DNA of 61,148 bases from Lentisphaera araneosa HTCC2155 (GTDB taxonomy: Bacteria > Verrucomicrobiota > Lentisphaeria > Lentisphaerales > Lentisphaeraceae). A program made the position numbers and the translations under genes. The stretch spans positions 1-61,148 of the forward strand of contig NZ_ABCK01000029.1 of NCBI RefSeq assembly GCF_000170755.1, written 5' to 3'. The notes beneath the pieces are model-generated. The model worked only from the letters and a program-made list of their open reading frames with translations. It ran no database searches and was not told the DNA's origin. Below are positions 18,620 to 27,162 of this stretch, piece by piece. Every line of letters begins with the position of its first letter. Positions within the stretch are counted from its first letter, which is position 1.

Positions 18620-19354
18620 TTATAGAGGGATGACTTTGCTTGCATGGTCTAGTGCAATTTTTTCATTTTCAGGCAATTCATCAATTAAAGTATTAGCTTT
18701 AAGTCCTTGCGCAAGGTTTTGAATTTGCTGAAACCATTTAGAAGCCATTTTTTTCGCACCATCGGAATTGGGGTGAACCTTATCGCTTACGGTGTCTTTT
18801 TTCCAATCAAAGCCTGCGGCCTGATCAACAAGAAAAACACCTTCAGTCGATTTAATAAATTTCTTTAATTCTTTGTTTAAGTCAGGGATATAAGCATATT
18901 TCGGGAGTTTACCACTGGGAATAATAGTGGCTAAAAGAATCTTGGCATTAGGATTTATTTTCTGAATAGCCTTAACAATAGCTTTATTATCTGCAAGAAT
19001 GGTGTTTATAGGTTTATTCTTGGCAAAATGGTTGTGCCCAGTGTGGATTAAAACTATTTCAGCAGGATGTGAGCGATAAAGCCTTGTGATGACGCTGCGC
19101 AAGTGTGAGCTATTTCTACCGCTGTAGCCTGCGTGATGAGATGTATGGTCTTTTTTAGGCCCAATGAACTTATAATCTTTATTTTCTGCACTCAAAAGTT
19201 TTATCAAATAGGGACGATAATTCGCTGCTGATCTAGACCCTTCAGTAATGGAGTCACCCAGAGCTAGGATTGTGCAAGTCTGCATCTCTTCAGCGGACAA
19301 ATTTAAGCTTAAGTAGCAGCTTAGTAAAAGTATTAATCTAACAATATTTTTCAT
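18620..19354 (-). CDS. secreted SGNH/GDSL-family hydrolase
   Basis: Exported esterase or lipase-type enzyme, likely a carbohydrate deacetylase in this setting. Block I GDSITEG at residues 34-40 holds the nucleophile Ser. Gly and Asn blocks follow (AGYSGRNS near 75, HTGHNH near 104). The catalytic Asp-x-x-His is in DKVHPNSDG near 200. The signal peptide covers residues about 1-21, and 244 aa is normal. It is the last gene of a reverse-strand cluster, 14 nt after the alpha/beta hydrolase gene. Substrate unknown. Confidence 0.87.
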   Translation of the reverse strand: MKNIVRLILLLSCYLSLNLSAEEMQTCTILALGDSITEGSRSAANYRPYLIKLLSAENKDYKFIGPKKDHTSHHAGYSGRNSSHLRSVITRLYRSHPAEIVLIHTGHNHFAKNKPINTILADNKAIVKAIQKINPNAKILLATIIPSGKLPKYAYIPDLNKELKKFIKSTEGVFLVDQAAGFDWKKDTVSDKVHPNSDGAKKMASKWFQQIQNLAQGLKANTLIDELPENEKIALDHASKVIPL

Positions 19355-19368
19355 ATGTTAAGCATGAT

Positions 19369-20199
19369 TTATTTTTGTGTTTTCCAGAACCATTCTCGGA
19401 GTTCTTTTCTTTCGGGGCAGTCTTTTAGTACCCAAGTATCGCTATGTTGAGGAAATGACATTTCTAAGAAGGTAAATTCGCCATTTGGGTAATTAGTTTT
19501 GAGATATTGCTTTGTTTTAATAATGCTTTTTTCTTGGCTGATAAACTGCGGTCTCTTAGCGAGTCGTTGTAGACGTGATTTAGCAGAGGCTTTGTCGCTT
19601 TCAGCGTAGGGCCACTTTCGAAGGCCATCATAATGACTATGGCAGATAAACCCTTTCCATAATGAAGCGATTTCATCATCGTGAAGACCGATATAATTAC
19701 AGGCAATAGATCCGCGCGAAAATCCCGCAATAAATACTTGTGCGGGGTCACCTCCGTATTGAACACAGACCTCATTTACAGTTTTTTTACAGTAAGCGAC
19801 TGTAGCATCAATATTGCCCCACCAGCTTGCGGCATTAGCTTTGTTTTTTTCGTCGACATAAGGTAAGCAGAGCCAGATGACCCCTTTGCCAGCAGAAATA
19901 CCGAAGCCAATTTTACAGCCTTCAATTGTTCCTGGGTAATCCCTCCACTTATTCCCCGCATACTCGACAATCACTGGGTACTTTTTCTCTTTTTGCCAAT
20001 CAGAAGGAAGATAAAGACTATGGTAGATTTGAGTTCCTAAATACTTTTTGTGAAAGATTTTCACTCGTTTGCCATGCCTAGGGACTTGATGAATTATTTT
20101 GGGAATGACTAAGTCATTTTGAGTATGATCATTTTCCAGAGCATATAAATTATGGATTAAAGTCAAAACTAATACGACAGCAATGGTTTTTATCATCAT
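19369..20199 (-). CDS. secreted alpha/beta hydrolase (esterase-like)
   Basis: Exported hydrolase of the PHB-depolymerase/feruloyl-esterase-like type. The nucleophile elbow is GFSRG (Ser about 168), followed by a helix as expected. Strand-turn segments LYLPSDWQKEKKYPVIVEYAG and the late QHSDTWVL (His near 255) fit an alpha/beta fold. The start at 20199 gives a signal peptide (MMIKTIAVVLVLTLIHNLYA). It lies between the pseudopilin gene (8 nt upstream) and the SGNH hydrolase (14 nt downstream), so the three are probably cotranscribed. The ester substrate is unknown. Confidence 0.78.
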   Translation of the reverse strand: MMIKTIAVVLVLTLIHNLYALENDHTQNDLVIPKIIHQVPRHGKRVKIFHKKYLGTQIYHSLYLPSDWQKEKKYPVIVEYAGNKWRDYPGTIEGCKIGFGISAGKGVIWLCLPYVDEKNKANAASWWGNIDATVAYCKKTVNEVCVQYGGDPAQVFIAGFSRGSIACNYIGLHDDEIASLWKGFICHSHYDGLRKWPYAESDKASAKSRLQRLAKRPQFISQEKSIIKTKQYLKTNYPNGEFTFLEMSFPQHSDTWVLKDCPERKELREWFWKTQK

Positions 20200-20207
20200 C
20201 TGTATAT

Positions 20208-20969
20208 TTATTTTCTTGAGGGACTAGAATCCCAAATAGTATCTGAAATATCATTTATACTAGCAATACTTCCGTCTTCTTTGAGTAAGGTACTAAGTAG
20301 GGTGAGCTTTTCTACATGACCATCAGTCATTAAAAAGTTTGGCTTTTCACCATGTGGAGTTAAGCCAAGTTCATATCTTTCATTCAAATCTTTAGCTCTT
20401 TCACGATCATGTCTTCCATTGCTTAAATTTGACCATTTGTGGTGGTAGTCAAAGATCATTATAGTTTTAGAGGGTTTATTTATATCTGTAAATTTTCTCG
20501 ATACAGAGCTATGTGAAATCCCCATAAATTCGGTATGAGGATTAGAGTTATCTGCTCTGTATTTATATGTCATGGAATAACTCCTGCCAAGGATTTCTGT
20601 ATCTGGACCATACTCATTTTGGATCTCATCTGTAGGGCATCTATAAACAGCTCCATGTGATTCACCCAAGTCTTCTATTTTTGCAGTCGGATTAGCAAAC
20701 AGTAAATTACTATCCTTACTACGCCCATCATGTGATGATAAATAATCATCCCAACTCGTCCATCCTCCTTTGCTCAATGGTGCGAAAAAGTCATTATCAT
20801 CAGAATACATAATAATGATAGTGTTGAGTTGTTTTTGGTTACTCGTACAAACAGCTATTTTTGCCCGTGTTCTGGCTTTGCCTAATGTAGGTAGTAGAAG
20901 TGAGGCGAGAATACCAATAATGGCAACAACGACGAGTAGTTCGATCAGTGTAAATCTTTTGAATTTCAT
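20208..20969 (-). CDS. type II pseudopilin-like protein (DUF1559-like)
   Basis: Has the prepilin cleavage and methylation signal RFTLIELLVVVAIIGILASLL at the extreme N-terminus (cleavage before Phe6) and one transmembrane helix. The soluble part, about 220 aa, has scattered motifs including FLMTDGHVEKL near the end, like the H-X9-DG C-terminus of DUF1559 proteins. These expanded families are a hallmark of Planctomycetes and Lentisphaerae and are thought to be surface or secretion-associated; their role is unknown. It opens the three-gene group that continues with two secreted hydrolases. Processing needs a PilD-type peptidase not present here. Confidence 0.87.
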   Translation of the reverse strand: MKFKRFTLIELLVVVAIIGILASLLLPTLGKARTRAKIAVCTSNQKQLNTIIIMYSDDNDFFAPLSKGGWTSWDDYLSSHDGRSKDSNLLFANPTAKIEDLGESHGAVYRCPTDEIQNEYGPDTEILGRSYSMTYKYRADNSNPHTEFMGISHSSVSRKFTDINKPSKTIMIFDYHHKWSNLSNGRHDRERAKDLNERYELGLTPHGEKPNFLMTDGHVEKLTLLSTLLKEDGSIASINDISDTIWDSSPSRK

Positions 20970-21055
20970 GATATGGATTCTATTTAATTTTTATGAGTTA
21001 AAATTAAATACAAAATCTATTCTTCGTCTGTTACAACTTTTTCAATTTTTTTGTT

Positions 21056-21177
21056 CTAAAGGGAGTTATTATTCATGAGGTTTTGAATTTGCTCTTGATC
21101 GAGAGCTGCGTCGAAAATAAAGATTTCATCGAGCCAACCGCGGAAGAATTTATCTCTAATTTCTTTGTTACGATTCA
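21056..21177 (-). pseudogene. C-terminal end of the split FecR/LamG gene
   Basis: The reverse strand reads NRNKEIRDKFFRGWLDE then IFIFDAALDQEQIQNLM and a few residues to a TAG at 21056-21058. This is a typical LamG (concanavalin-like) C-terminus, complementing the protein at 23052-24491, which stops just after FDYDK. The 1873-nt element at 21178-23050 separates the two. Joining the flanks keeps the reading phase apart from one TAA codon at the junction. Confidence 0.85.
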
Positions 21178-21273
21178 GTCATTTGTCCGGTAAGTATCGC
21201 TAGATACTAAAAAAGTGTAGTGTCCCCTTATAAATTGTTCTACCAAAAAGCAAAAAATAAGGAGCACTACACC

Positions 21274-22152
21274 ATGAGTATACAAATAGCGAACTCTCAA
21301 GAAAATCAAAGTCGTCGCTTATCTTTAAAAACAATGAACCAGCAAATGAGTCACTTGGCGGTTCATGGAGCGGGCCTAAGTCCCTGGGAAGCCAAAGAAC
21401 TGGTTCGCATGATAGATGAGGTCTATTTTTCCTATAGCCAAAAGGAACTTAAAGAAGGTCAACTCAAGTACAACTGCGTCTCGACCAAGGAAGGTGCAGG
21501 TAAGGCACTCAAAGACTGTGAAATGATAAGCGTCACTCTAAGTGTATTCAGTGATTTTGACGAAGAAGAGTTGCCCAATAGAAAAAATAAACAACGGCAA
21601 GTTGTTCGCCGTCAGCGTAGGTTAATACGTTTGAGCGAAGAGGCTCGCGATCAAGGAGGTCTATTAAGCCAGGAGGATTTGGCCAAGCTGTTGATGTGCG
21701 ATACAAAAACGATCCGACGTGATATCAAACACTTACAAGAGGAAGGTATTGTCATTCCGACGCGTGGCCAACAAAAAGATATTGGTCCTGGAGTTACACA
21801 CCGTGAATTGGTCATTCGTCATTGGGTGGAAGGCAAAGAAGAAGTTGAAGTTGCGAGTGCTACAAAACATTCGATGGGCGCCGTTGAGAGTTACCTTCAA
21901 AAGTTTAAAGTTGCGGTTTACTTACGGGTAGGGAAGAGCTTCACTGACCATGAAATCGCGGTAGTTGCAGGAATCTCACAACGCGGCGTGAAGACATTCC
22001 TTAAGATTTACGACGAGTTTAAGAATAAAGATATGTTCAAACATCGTCTGGATGAAATCCTGCTTACAGGAGATGAATACTATAAGGAAGTTGGCGAAAA
22101 AAAAGACTCACTACTGTCGAATCTATCAAATCCCGTATGGAGCAGAGCATGA
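21274..22152 (+). CDS. DUF1670-like HTH protein, ORF 1 of the insertion element
   Basis: Start taken at the ATG at 21274 (AGGAG at 21260-21264) rather than the upstream GTG; 292 aa. Three helix-turn-helix-like segments are readable: LSQEDLAKLLMCDTKTIRRDI, VASATKHSMGAVESYLQKF, DHEIAVVAGISQRGVKTFL. The central block PTRGQQKDIGPGVTH recurs in ORF 2 (PRRGSIHDMGPTLTH), so the two are paralogues. The pattern resembles the DUF1670 family, which has no known activity. No catalytic triad is seen, so it may bind element ends or work with ORF 2 in transposition; that is inference. Confidence 0.7.
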   Translation: MSIQIANSQENQSRRLSLKTMNQQMSHLAVHGAGLSPWEAKELVRMIDEVYFSYSQKELKEGQLKYNCVSTKEGAGKALKDCEMISVTLSVFSDFDEEELPNRKNKQRQVVRRQRRLIRLSEEARDQGGLLSQEDLAKLLMCDTKTIRRDIKHLQEEGIVIPTRGQQKDIGPGVTHRELVIRHWVEGKEEVEVASATKHSMGAVESYLQKFKVAVYLRVGKSFTDHEIAVVAGISQRGVKTFLKIYDEFKNKDMFKHRLDEILLTGDEYYKEVGEKKDSLLSNLSNPVWSRA

Positions 22153-23006
22153 AGACGCATATTTCAGCGAATGAAGCAACTTACGGACCACAACAATATA
22201 AAACTTTTGCTGGAGCTTTAACAGCTTTTTTCTCAGAGGAGTGTCCGCAACTGGGAGGAATGAGGACTCGGCAAGTTTTGAGCTCAACTATTATCTCTAT
22301 GGTCAATAAATTCTATCCCGAAACTTCTCATTTAAAACAGGGTCAGACGCCATGGGTGACCACTGACAAAAATGCGACTAAATCATACGGAAAAAAGATC
22401 AATCAAACACCTTTAGTGAGTGTTATCCTAGATTTAGTACGAGCAGAAGATATTCAAGAGCGCAAAGACGGTAAGAAGCTCAGAGACATAAAAAAGGAAG
22501 CTGTTGCAAGGATGCTCAAACAAAGTTATAAGCAAGGTGGCTGTATGACCTCGGTTGAATTAGCCATTCTTTTAAAGATCTCTCCACCAACTGTGGGTAA
22601 GTATATTAAAGAATGGGAACTGGAACACAATGAGGTCTTACCTCGAAGAGGTTCAATACATGATATGGGGCCAACTCTCACGCACAAAAAAATTATAATT
22701 GAAAAACTTTTCATAAAGAAACTCAGCGTTCAACAAGTAAGTCGTGAGACTTATCATTCATTCCAGGCTATCCAGCGTTATATCAGCAAATTTAAACAGG
22801 TTCTTATCTGTTATAAGAAGGGCATGAATATCAATGAGATCGCCAAAGTTATTGGAAATACACCCCGGTTAATCAAAGAATATGAAGCTATCATCTTGGA
22901 GTACAAAGACCGAGGGTTTGTTTTAGAGCAAATCATCAATACGGACGCAAAGGTGGACTCACAATACGAAACCATCGTCAATGACTTGAACTCTCAGAAA
23001 AACTAA
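22149..23006 (+). CDS. DUF1670-like HTH protein, ORF 2 of the insertion element
   Basis: Its ATG at 22149 overlaps the stop of ORF 1 as ATGA, with GGAG at 22139-22142, so it is probably coupled to ORF 1; an ATG at 22137 is the alternative. About 285 aa. The central HTH, MTSVELAILLKISPPTVGKYI, and the PRRGS-HDMGPTLTH block align with ORF 1. The C-terminal HTH MNINEIAKVIGNTPRLIKEY also corresponds. The N-terminal 100 residues differ from ORF 1 and are rich in basic residues. Function unknown; always read together with ORF 1 as the mobile element's gene set. Confidence 0.7.
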   Translation: MKTHISANEATYGPQQYKTFAGALTAFFSEECPQLGGMRTRQVLSSTIISMVNKFYPETSHLKQGQTPWVTTDKNATKSYGKKINQTPLVSVILDLVRAEDIQERKDGKKLRDIKKEAVARMLKQSYKQGGCMTSVELAILLKISPPTVGKYIKEWELEHNEVLPRRGSIHDMGPTLTHKKIIIEKLFIKKLSVQQVSRETYHSFQAIQRYISKFKQVLICYKKGMNINEIAKVIGNTPRLIKEYEAIILEYKDRGFVLEQIINTDAKVDSQYETIVNDLNSQKN

Positions 23007-23051
23007 ATATCTGTACGTAAGGGGACAAATACACCTCACGGACAAATGACC

Positions 23052-24491
23052 TTATTTATCATAATCAAATGCCATATTGCGACCAAAAATTAGCGGACGT
23101 GATTGTTTATGATCAAGAATAGTATCGATTCTCTGTACGGCTTTATGGGAAGTGTTTTCCAGTTTGCCATCAATGTAGAGTAAGATGTGAGTTGAAGTAT
23201 CGACCTCGCTACCACCATACATCACAATAGCGATATGATGCCAGCGACGATCTCTTAAATCAGTTTGTCCAACTACAGGAGCCTGCATAGTACCAATTCG
23301 TAGACGCCCCAGAGGGCCTTCGCTTTTTAGTGGATTGGGTGATATTTGCCAAGCTTTCCCAGGTTCATGAAGCCCCCAGCTAATCATGCCATAACCATTG
23401 TTGATAGTGAAGTCCTCTGGGATTTTAGCCCAAAAAGCTACCGTTCTTGGCTCAGTTCCACCAATTCCTTTAAAAGCAGTTTCTACATAGGCATCTTTTC
23501 CGTTGAAGAATAGAGCTTTGCCAAATTGACCATTTTCAAATTTTGGCCCAAGGCCTTCTTTGAAAGCTTTGAGTTCTCCAGAAAATTGACTGACATCAAA
23601 ACCTTTTCCTTTGGCCGTAGTAAAATTGGCTTGATCATCAAAGGACCAATGAAGATAATCGGGATCTTCAGGTGATTCTCCCGGGAGCGATCGACGAAAG
23701 CGCATAGGGTTACTTTCAATAATACTCATCTGCTGCTGAGCGTCGAAGGCGCGGGCATCATCTTTGAAGAGATTGACGAACTTATTGTTTTTCAGCGAGC
23801 GGGCTTTAACTTCACCCTGCATGACGTGAACTTCCGATGCACCTGATTGATTAACGCCCACTGCAAACTCGGTTCCCAAGTCGATGATTTCTGAGCTTGG
23901 TGTCAGCACCGTAAAGCCAATAGCTTGTTCAGGAACATTGGCAACGAGGTTACCCTCCAGAAGATGAATGAGGTCGGGGTTTTTAAAATCGATCTTGATG
24001 GGAGCTTCAAGAGTGAGTTGTACTCCATTATTGAGTACAATTTCTGCGTAACCCTCCGCAAGTTTAAAGAGTCCAGCATTGAGTTTATCACCCATTTTAT
24101 AGCTCGGATTGCCAATACTTTTTGCTATGTTCGCAATGCTGGGGATTTTCTTTGCTTGAGTCTTGCTTGAGAAATAAAAGACGGGAAGCAGAATTAAGCA
24201 TGCTACTGCAGCAATTTGATAAAATTTAAGACTTGAGCTTTGTTTTTTGGCGAGTTTTTCTTGGAATTGAGCAGTGAATTGATCTTCCTTTTCAGTTTGT
24301 AATCTCGCCTCAAATTCCTCGACAAATAAATCGTCTTCTTGAGCGTCGAATTTAAGTAAGCGTTCGGTCGCTACTATGTCAGCTAAATCTTTCAAGAGCT
24401 TTGTGTTCACTCGACAAGCTTCCAAAAGCTCTTCATCCACATCTTCACCAGCCAAGTAATTTGCTATGAGTTTTTCTTCGTATTCGTTCAT
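23052..24491 (-). pseudogene. FecR-domain anti-sigma-like protein with LamG domain, split by insertion
   Basis: Membrane protein partner of the adjacent ECF sigma factor. Start at 24491 is preferred because its ATG overlaps the sigma factor stop as ATGA; a longer reading from 24524 has no support. A cytoplasmic helical N-terminus (about residues 1-120) is followed by one transmembrane helix (FYQIAAVACLILLPVFYF), a FecR domain with GTEFAVGV and HVMQGEVKA near 215-245, and a LamG jelly-roll (YLHWSFDDQANFT onward). It stops after FDYDK where the DUF1670-like element begins; the last 40 codons lie at 21056-21177. The LamG fold loses its final strands, so activity is doubtful. Intact length would have been about 520 aa. 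Confidence 0.85.
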
Positions 24492-25042
24492 AATTGGCAT
24501 GTTCCACGAGTTTCGTTTATACATCGGCGGAGCTGATCACGCATACGGTGAAGTTTCATCGTCATTGCCGAATGCTTGATATCAAATTGTTTGGTGAGTT
24601 CACCTACTGAAAGACCATCATGATAATGAAGTCGAACAATCTTTTGTAGATTTTCATCTAGCTTTTTTGTACAAATTTTAAGAGCTGCCAGTGAATCAGA
24701 TTCATTCTTTTCCGAGTACTGGAGACCGATTTCTTCATCAACGAGAATTTGAAGTTCAGCCGAGCCACCAACAGCATCGGGTTTGTGCTTACGCCAGTAG
24801 TTTTTGAGAAGGTAAAAAGCAATACTGCGAATCCACGGGCCAAAGGCTTTTGTGCTATCGAATTCATTTATTTTTCGGTAGGCAACAAGAAAAGCTTCTT
24901 GAGCGAGGTCATCGACTTCAAAACGATTTGTGAGTCGTACAGCAAGGCAGGCACGTACATTGCGCTGGTAATTCTCCACTAGCTGAGAAAAAGCCGAGTT
25001 ATCGCCGTTCTGCGCCGCTTCTATGAGTTCTGTATCGGTCAT
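24488..25042 (-). CDS. ECF-type RNA polymerase sigma factor
   Basis: Extracytoplasmic-function sigma factor, 184 aa. Region 2 reads AFSQLVENYQRNVRAC through DDLAQEAFLVAYRKI with the core-binding acidic patch; region 2.4 includes FGPWIRSIAFYLLKNYWRK. Region 4 is the HTH LSVGELTKQFDIKHSAMTMKL. It resembles the expanded sigma factors of Planctomycetes/Lentisphaerae that pair with FecR-LamG proteins. Translation is coupled to the FecR gene by an ATGA overlap, so the pair likely forms a surface-signal switch. With the partner broken, the sigma factor may be unregulated. Target promoters are unknown. Confidence 0.92.
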   Translation of the reverse strand: MTDTELIEAAQNGDNSAFSQLVENYQRNVRACLAVRLTNRFEVDDLAQEAFLVAYRKINEFDSTKAFGPWIRSIAFYLLKNYWRKHKPDAVGGSAELQILVDEEIGLQYSEKNESDSLAALKICTKKLDENLQKIVRLHYHDGLSVGELTKQFDIKHSAMTMKLHRMRDQLRRCINETRGTCQL

Positions 25043-25286
25043 GGTTTCCTGTAATTAATAAGCTTATTCTACTAGTTCATTGTGCTGAATTACAGCTTTG
25101 ACACATGACTTTCGAAAAAAAGTCATCATTTTTTGAATCAAAATACTATTGTATTTATCTCAAAAATGTGGGTATGGTTTTTTATGAAAATTTGTAGAGT
25201 ATGTACTCTGTGGTAAACTATAGATTAAGTGGCGTAATCGCATGGGGCAGGTGCTACATAAGTGGAACGAAAGAACTCATAAATAG
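25043..25286. promoter_or_regulatory. divergent intergenic region
   Basis: The 244 nt between the leftward sigma factor gene and the rightward monooxygenase gene must contain both promoters. It is AT-rich with no clear hairpin or repeat. I could not assign -10 or -35 boxes with confidence. Confidence 0.4.
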
Positions 25287-26750
25287 GTGGTGGAAAAAGT
25301 GACAAAAGAAGTGCGACACTGGACTGTTTGTTGCGAATGTAAGGGGCGAGGTAGAAAGACAAGGAAAGTCACTAAGAAGCGCAAGCGTCGTTATCAGGAT
25401 GAATTAAAAGAATTTGAAAAAAACAATCGACTTGGTGAAGCTCCCATACGACCAAGGGGACATCAAGATGCGTGTAAGGTCTGTGGGGGCTCAGGCTTGT
25501 CTGTTGCAGAAAAAAATACATTGGTCGATACAGAAAACTATCCGCATCTTGCGATTATTGGTGGGGGGATTGGAGGTGTGGCTCTTGCCATGGCTTGTTT
25601 ACATCGAGGAATTCCATTCACGATTTATGAACGCGATAGAGGTTTTAGCACACGGTCACAGGGCTATGGGCTTACACTACAGCAGGCGAGTAAGGCGATT
25701 GAAGGCTTAGGTATTTTTAATTTAGAAAAAGGGCTGACTTCGACAAGACACGTTGTGCATAATATTGATGGTAAAGAACTCGGGGAATGGGGAGTGAGGA
25801 AATGGGAGGCTTTAGCAGAGAAAAATCCATCAAAACGCAGGAATATACATATTGCACGACAATCCTTGCGTGAGGCTCTCTTAGAGCAACTAGGAAGCCA
25901 GGAAACAGTACAGTGGGGACATCACTTAGTTGACTTCCAAGAGGCTGACGATGGCACTATAGACCTTCGTTTTCAAATAGATGGAGAAGTTAATGATCAA
26001 CATGCCAAAGCAGACCTAGTGGTCGGAGCTGATGGCATTCGCAGTTCTGTACGTAGACTCTTGATAGGTGAGGAGCTTACTCCTTTACGTTACCTCGGTT
26101 GCATTGTGATTTTAGGGATATGCCCTTTGGCCAATCTCGGAGGCTTGGAGCATGAATTATTAGATTCGTCCACGGTATTCCAGACGGCGAACGGCCATGA
26201 ACGCATGTACATGATGCCTTATTCATCGGATGCAATTATGTGGCAGCTTAGTTTTCCTCTTTCAGAAAATGACGCCAAAGAACTGAGTTCTCGAGGCCCC
26301 CAAGCCCTCAAAGATGAAGCTTGCCAAAGATGTCAATGGCATGACCCCATTCCCCAGATTTTAAAAGCCACAGAAAGTACGCAAGTTTCAGGATACCCAG
26401 TTTACGATAGGGCATTACTCAAGTCAAATGACCTTAAGAATGCCGGGCAAGTTACTTTAATTGGCGATGCAGCCCATCCAATGAGTCCTTTTAAGGGGCA
26501 GGGAGCCAATCAGGCTTTGTTAGATGCATTAGCTTTGGCTAGATCAATTACAGCTCAGTGTCGGCCTTTGTCGAATTGGAAGGCATTGGGGATCAGAGAA
26601 GCCGTGCTCAATGACTTCGAGTCAGAGATGATAAGTCGCAGTTCGACAAAAGTGCAAGAATCAGCGGCAGCGGCAGAATTTCTTCATTCGGAAATAGCTC
26701 TCCATGAGAGTGATCAACCAAGAGCAAAGTGCCGTAAGAAGGAGTCGTGA
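25287..26750 (+). CDS. FAD-dependent monooxygenase with N-terminal zinc-finger-like module
   Basis: Residues about 80-470 are an aromatic-ring-hydroxylase-type flavoprotein: FAD-binding IGGGIGGVALA near 87, a mid-protein VGADGIRSSVRR, and GDAAHPMSPFKGQGANQALLDA near 395. It should use NAD(P)H, FAD and oxygen to hydroxylate a small molecule. Residues about 9-75 are unusual: two DnaJ-like cysteine motifs, CCECKGRG and CKVCGGSG, separated by a basic helix (KKRKRRYQDELKEF), likely binding one zinc. The GTG at 25287 is a weak start; the GTG at 25299, 6 nt after GGTGG, may be used instead. Single gene, no operon partners. The substrate cannot be told. Confidence 0.82.
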   Translation: MVEKVTKEVRHWTVCCECKGRGRKTRKVTKKRKRRYQDELKEFEKNNRLGEAPIRPRGHQDACKVCGGSGLSVAEKNTLVDTENYPHLAIIGGGIGGVALAMACLHRGIPFTIYERDRGFSTRSQGYGLTLQQASKAIEGLGIFNLEKGLTSTRHVVHNIDGKELGEWGVRKWEALAEKNPSKRRNIHIARQSLREALLEQLGSQETVQWGHHLVDFQEADDGTIDLRFQIDGEVNDQHAKADLVVGADGIRSSVRRLLIGEELTPLRYLGCIVILGICPLANLGGLEHELLDSSTVFQTANGHERMYMMPYSSDAIMWQLSFPLSENDAKELSSRGPQALKDEACQRCQWHDPIPQILKATESTQVSGYPVYDRALLKSNDLKNAGQVTLIGDAAHPMSPFKGQGANQALLDALALARSITAQCRPLSNWKALGIREAVLNDFESEMISRSSTKVQESAAAAEFLHSEIALHESDQPRAKCRKKES

Positions 26751-26785
26751 AGGATTTAGAAATTGTTTCTTACTGAAACATTTTT

Positions 26786-26992
26786 GAGTGGGCAATACTG
26801 GACTCGAACCCTCTTCGATGTCAACACAGGCACAAAAAAAGACAGTCTCTAACGAAGCTGTCTTTTGAGTGGGCAATACTGGACTCGAACCCTCTTCGAT
26901 GTTAACGAAGGCACAAAAAAAGACAGTCTCTAACGAAACTGTCTTTTGAGTGGGCAATACTGGACTCGAACCAGCGACCTCTTCGATGTCAA
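26786..26992 (-). repeat. array of three tRNA-Val 3'-end att copies (left end of islands)
   Basis: Copies of the tRNA-Val 3' half begin at 26786, 26867 and 26948, an exact 81-nt period. The third (26948-26992) matches the intact tRNA from its 3' end through the anticodon loop (about 43 nt). The first two lack six bases (AGCGAC) in the T-arm/variable-loop region and so could not form tRNA. After each of the first two is a hairpin AAAGACAG...CTGTCTTT with a T-tract on the reverse strand. They are att scars from repeated site-specific integration at the tRNA gene. Confidence 0.85.
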
Positions 26993-27162
26993 TGCCTGTG
27001 ATTAAGTACAGAAAGACATAAAATGGCTGAATTTAATACAGTTATTTAAGGAAATTGAGCTAATTGGTGCCCTGAGGTGCCTCAAAAGTCCTCCATGTAA
27101 CGTTTTTTTTACTCGCGTCATTTCTATCTCAAAATGAGGGAAATAAACACGGAGAAATGACC

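Larger units (their letters stand above)
21178..23050 (+). mobile_element. 1873-bp insertion element with two DUF1670-like ORFs
   Basis: Bounded by perfect 12-bp terminal inverted repeats GTCATTTGTCCG (21178-21189) and CGGACAAATGAC (23039-23050). A second internal pair, GTCCCCTTA near 21228 and TAAGGGGAC near 23016, strengthens the ends. It splits a LamG-domain gene, which proves insertion. No target-site duplication is obvious. It contains two overlapping forward ORFs and nothing else. I do not recognise an established IS family, and neither ORF shows a clear DDE or HUH catalytic motif. Confidence 0.85.

Noticed and set aside
26661-26957. Reverse-strand 98-aa ORF with repeated PTQKT/SLETVFFCA units, looking like a repeat protein
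   Set aside because: It is translation through the 81-bp att/terminator repeats; no ribosome site and no independent conservation expected.
26948-26992. A tRNA gene at the left island border
   Set aside because: Only the 3' half from the anticodon loop onward is present; the 5' half is replaced by island DNA, so it is an att copy.
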